From contig JAFVVQ010000062.1 in assembly GCA_017502085.1 (NCBI GenBank), positions 1 to 64,000 of the forward strand: a DNA stretch of 64,000 nucleotides, written 5' to 3'. Within the stretch, counting starts at the first letter, position 1, and each line of letters begins with the position of its first letter. Source of the DNA: Clostridia bacterium (lineage in GTDB: Bacteria > Bacillota > Clostridia > Oscillospirales > Acutalibacteraceae). Shown here one piece after another: positions 61,961 through 64,000 of this stretch. The notes beneath the pieces were generated by a model. It was not told where the DNA came from, made no database searches, and saw nothing but the letters and a program-made list of their open reading frames with translations. Both the position numbers and the translations under genes were made by a program.

Positions 61961-64000
61961 ATGCTTGCCGAAAAACAAGTTGAGCGAATGCTCAATAAAC
62001 TCAAAAGGCTTGAGGAGACACTCAATCCGATGCTTTTCAAAAAGGTGGGACGCATTGATAACGTACTTGCCTATGAAACGCTCGACAGACTTTACGAAAT
62101 CCCCGATCCGGCAATGATGTCTCCTGTTGAAAGCGGATGGGTATGGGGCGCAGAGGAATCGTTCTGCTGGTTTAAAACGGATTTCGCCGTACCTGAAGAG
62201 CTTGACGGTCAGAATCTGTATCTTATGCCGCACACCGAAGGATATGAAACTCTGCTCTGGGTCAACGGAAAGCCTTTCGGTACTTTCTGTACAAAGATCG
62301 TTTTCACGGGTCACGGCAATCACTATTGTGATCTGCTGAAAATGAATGTTAAGTCGGGCGAAAAAATCGATATTGCCCTCGAGGTTTATTCGGGTCATAC
62401 CCATCTCGGTACACAGCCTTTCGAAACAAACAGACTTATCAAAGAATACAGATATACTTTCGGCGGAATGGATATCTGCGTCAAAGATGAGCTTATAAAT
62501 GATTTCTATTTTGACCTCAAAGTCATCAATGAACTTGTTGAAAGTCTGCCCGGAAGCTCTTTCAGAAGAGGAGACCTTGTCAATGCACTCTATGAGGTGC
62601 ATAAGAGAGTTTGTTATGCACCCGAAGACGTTGATGAAGAAACGTTCCGTGAGTGTCTCAAGGCGGCTCATCCCTTCCTCAAGGAAATGCTTGCCGTCAA
62701 AAACGGTCCCGAAGCAGCAGAAGTCTGCGTAATCGGTCACTCGCATCTTGATACCGCCTGGCTTTGGAAGGCAACCGAAACAATCAAAAAGAGTGCAAGA
62801 ACCTACTCAAATGCGATTTCGATGATGGAGCAGTACCCTGAATTCCTTTTTGTGCAGAGTTCGGCTTGTCATTCCGATATGATCCGCAAACACTATCCCT
62901 CACTTTTTGAAGATATCAGAAAAAAAGTTGCCGAGCACAGATATGAACCCAACGGTGCTGTCTGGGTTGAGTGCGACTGCAACATAACCTCAGGCGAGGC
63001 AATGGTGAGACAATTCCTCTGGGGTCAGCGTTTTACAAGAAAATATTTTGATTTCACTTCAAACTGTTTCTGGCTGCCGGATACCTTCGGTTACAGCGCC
63101 GCAATTCCGCAGATTATGAAGGGGTGCAAGGTTGATTATTTCCTCACGACAAAAATCGACTGGAATGACGTTAACCGTTTCCCTTACGATACCTTCTATT
63201 GGAAGGGCATTGACGGTACAACGGTGTTTACACATTTCAACAAAATTCCTGCGTGGCCTTCACCTGCAGACCTGCATTACGCAGTAACGGGAGACACTAA
63301 AGACGGTATGCGTTCGCTCAATGAAAGAAGTGTCACAAGAAAACGTATCTGTGCTTTCGGTCACGGTGACGGCGGCGGAGGACCGCAGTTCGAAATGGTT
63401 GAAACCGCACGCAGAATCAAGGATCTCAACGGCTGTGCAAAGGCGGAGTTTTCGTTTGTCGGCGATTATATGAAGAAGATTGAAGCCGACGTGAAGAATC
63501 CCTCGACTTATGCGGGCGAGCTCTATCTTGAACTTCACAGAGGTACTCTGACCAATCAGCATAATATAAAACATAATAACAGAAAAGCGGAATTAGCTCT
63601 GCATGACCTTGAATATCTGACTGTCAGCAAGGCGGTCAGCGAGGGAGCGGTTGCAGAGGATACAAGAATCCGTCCGCTTTATGAGAAGCTTCTTCTCAAC
63701 CAGTTCCACGATATTCTTCCGGGCACGTGCATCCCGTCTGCACATAAGCTTTCGCTTGAAGAAACGGGAGAGGTGCTTAAAAAGGCGGCGGAATATATCG
63801 CTGAAACGGTTGACGGCAACGAAAATTATGTTTCCGTAACCAACACTCTTTCGTTTGACAGAAACGATGCGATTTTCCTCGAATGCGAAGAGGGACTTGT
63901 CGCAGATATTCCTTGCAGACAGCAGACATATAAAAACCTCGACGGCAAGAATATTCTTATCATCAGCGGTGTGTCCGTTCCTGCATTCTCAACAGTAAAA
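61961..64000 (+). CDS. Alpha-mannosidase, GH38 (3' end missing)
   Basis: 680 codons are visible; the frame is open to the window end. There is no signal peptide, so it is probably cytoplasmic. An N-terminal beta domain (about 1-250) precedes the catalytic domain with the zinc ligands in IGHSHLDTAWLWK (260-264), nucleophile Asp in FWLPDTFGYS (D374), FGHGDGGGG, ELHRGTLTNQHNIKHNNRK and LLNQFHDILPGT, all family hallmarks. It releases alpha-mannose from N-glycans or mannan oligosaccharides. AAGGAAG lies nine bases before the ATG, 26 bp after the Fe-S gene. With GH89 it supports glycan scavenging. Confidence 0.95.
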   Translation, partial: MLAEKQVERMLNKLKRLEETLNPMLFKKVGRIDNVLAYETLDRLYEIPDPAMMSPVESGWVWGAEESFCWFKTDFAVPEELDGQNLYLMPHTEGYETLLWVNGKPFGTFCTKIVFTGHGNHYCDLLKMNVKSGEKIDIALEVYSGHTHLGTQPFETNRLIKEYRYTFGGMDICVKDELINDFYFDLKVINELVESLPGSSFRRGDLVNALYEVHKRVCYAPEDVDEETFRECLKAAHPFLKEMLAVKNGPEAAEVCVIGHSHLDTAWLWKATETIKKSARTYSNAISMMEQYPEFLFVQSSACHSDMIRKHYPSLFEDIRKKVAEHRYEPNGAVWVECDCNITSGEAMVRQFLWGQRFTRKYFDFTSNCFWLPDTFGYSAAIPQIMKGCKVDYFLTTKIDWNDVNRFPYDTFYWKGIDGTTVFTHFNKIPAWPSPADLHYAVTGDTKDGMRSLNERSVTRKRICAFGHGDGGGGPQFEMVETARRIKDLNGCAKAEFSFVGDYMKKIEADVKNPSTYAGELYLELHRGTLTNQHNIKHNNRKAELALHDLEYLTVSKAVSEGAVAEDTRIRPLYEKLLLNQFHDILPGTCIPSAHKLSLEETGEVLKKAAEYIAETVDGNENYVSVTNTLSFDRNDAIFLECEEGLVADIPCRQQTYKNLDGKNILIISGVSVPAFSTVK

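Noticed and set aside
1..64000. Mobile element, prophage, toxin-antitoxin or defence island
   Set aside because: No transposase, integrase, terminal repeats, phage structural genes or defence nucleases were seen on either strand.

Overview
The window looks like a chromosomal segment of a Gram-positive, low-to-middle GC Clostridia bacterium, most likely of the Ruminococcaceae/Oscillospiraceae type and probably living in a gut. The evidence is the Firmicutes-type gene order pyrH-frr-uppS-cdsA-dxr-rseP-ispG-polC, a PolC-type replicase, a spoIVB-spo0A sporulation pair, a CIRCE-controlled hrcA-grpE-dnaK-dnaJ operon, SAM-I and FMN riboswitches, and strong AGGAGG-like ribosome binding sites. No phage, IS element, CRISPR array, tRNA or rRNA was seen. 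Coding density is high and no gene-free gap exceeds 300 bases.

Region 1 (1-16.2 kb) holds three giant secreted proteins in tandem on the + strand. They are built from InlB-type B-repeats and end in a conserved Ig-like module followed by a dockerin-like pair of calcium loops. The two with visible N-termini start with a signal peptide and a cohesin-like domain. A fourth, shorter relative lies at 42.5-44.5 kb; it has the cohesin-like domain, few repeats, no dockerin, and an aromatic/hydrophobic C-terminal tail. Together they suggest a surface assembly system in which cohesin-like heads bind dockerin-like tails. This is the most interesting and least described part of the window.

Region 2 (16.2-29.3 kb) has a minus-strand intracellular GH89 alpha-N-acetylglucosaminidase, then the housekeeping operon for UMP kinase, ribosome recycling, undecaprenyl and phospholipid precursors, the MEP isoprenoid pathway, the RseP protease and PolC.

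Region 3 (29.3-34.8 kb) is an accessory string: a condensation-like acyltransferase, a zinc-ribbon membrane protein, an M20 peptidase, a glycerate kinase and an exported alpha/beta hydrolase. Region 4 (34.9-37.8 kb) carries spoIVB, spo0A and a small exported orphan. Region 5 (37.8-46.4 kb) has the minus-strand unit sugar transporter-lepA-hemW diverging from the fourth cohesin-like protein, then a GT2 glycosyltransferase, a NimA-like flavoprotein and a 55-aa membrane protein.

Region 6 (46.5-54.7 kb) is the heat-shock operon, a HAD phosphatase, SAM riboswitch-metK and an MBL-fold protein. Region 7 (54.8-64 kb) has an aldose-epimerase-like protein, the FMN-riboswitch operon ribU-deoxyinosine glycosylase-PI-PLC (minus strand), then yhaM, a DUF2804 protein, prmA, a double 4Fe-4S protein and a GH38 alpha-mannosidase cut by the window end. 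The predicted cytoplasmic GH89 and GH38 enzymes and the GPH-type transporter fit a scavenger of host or dietary glycans.
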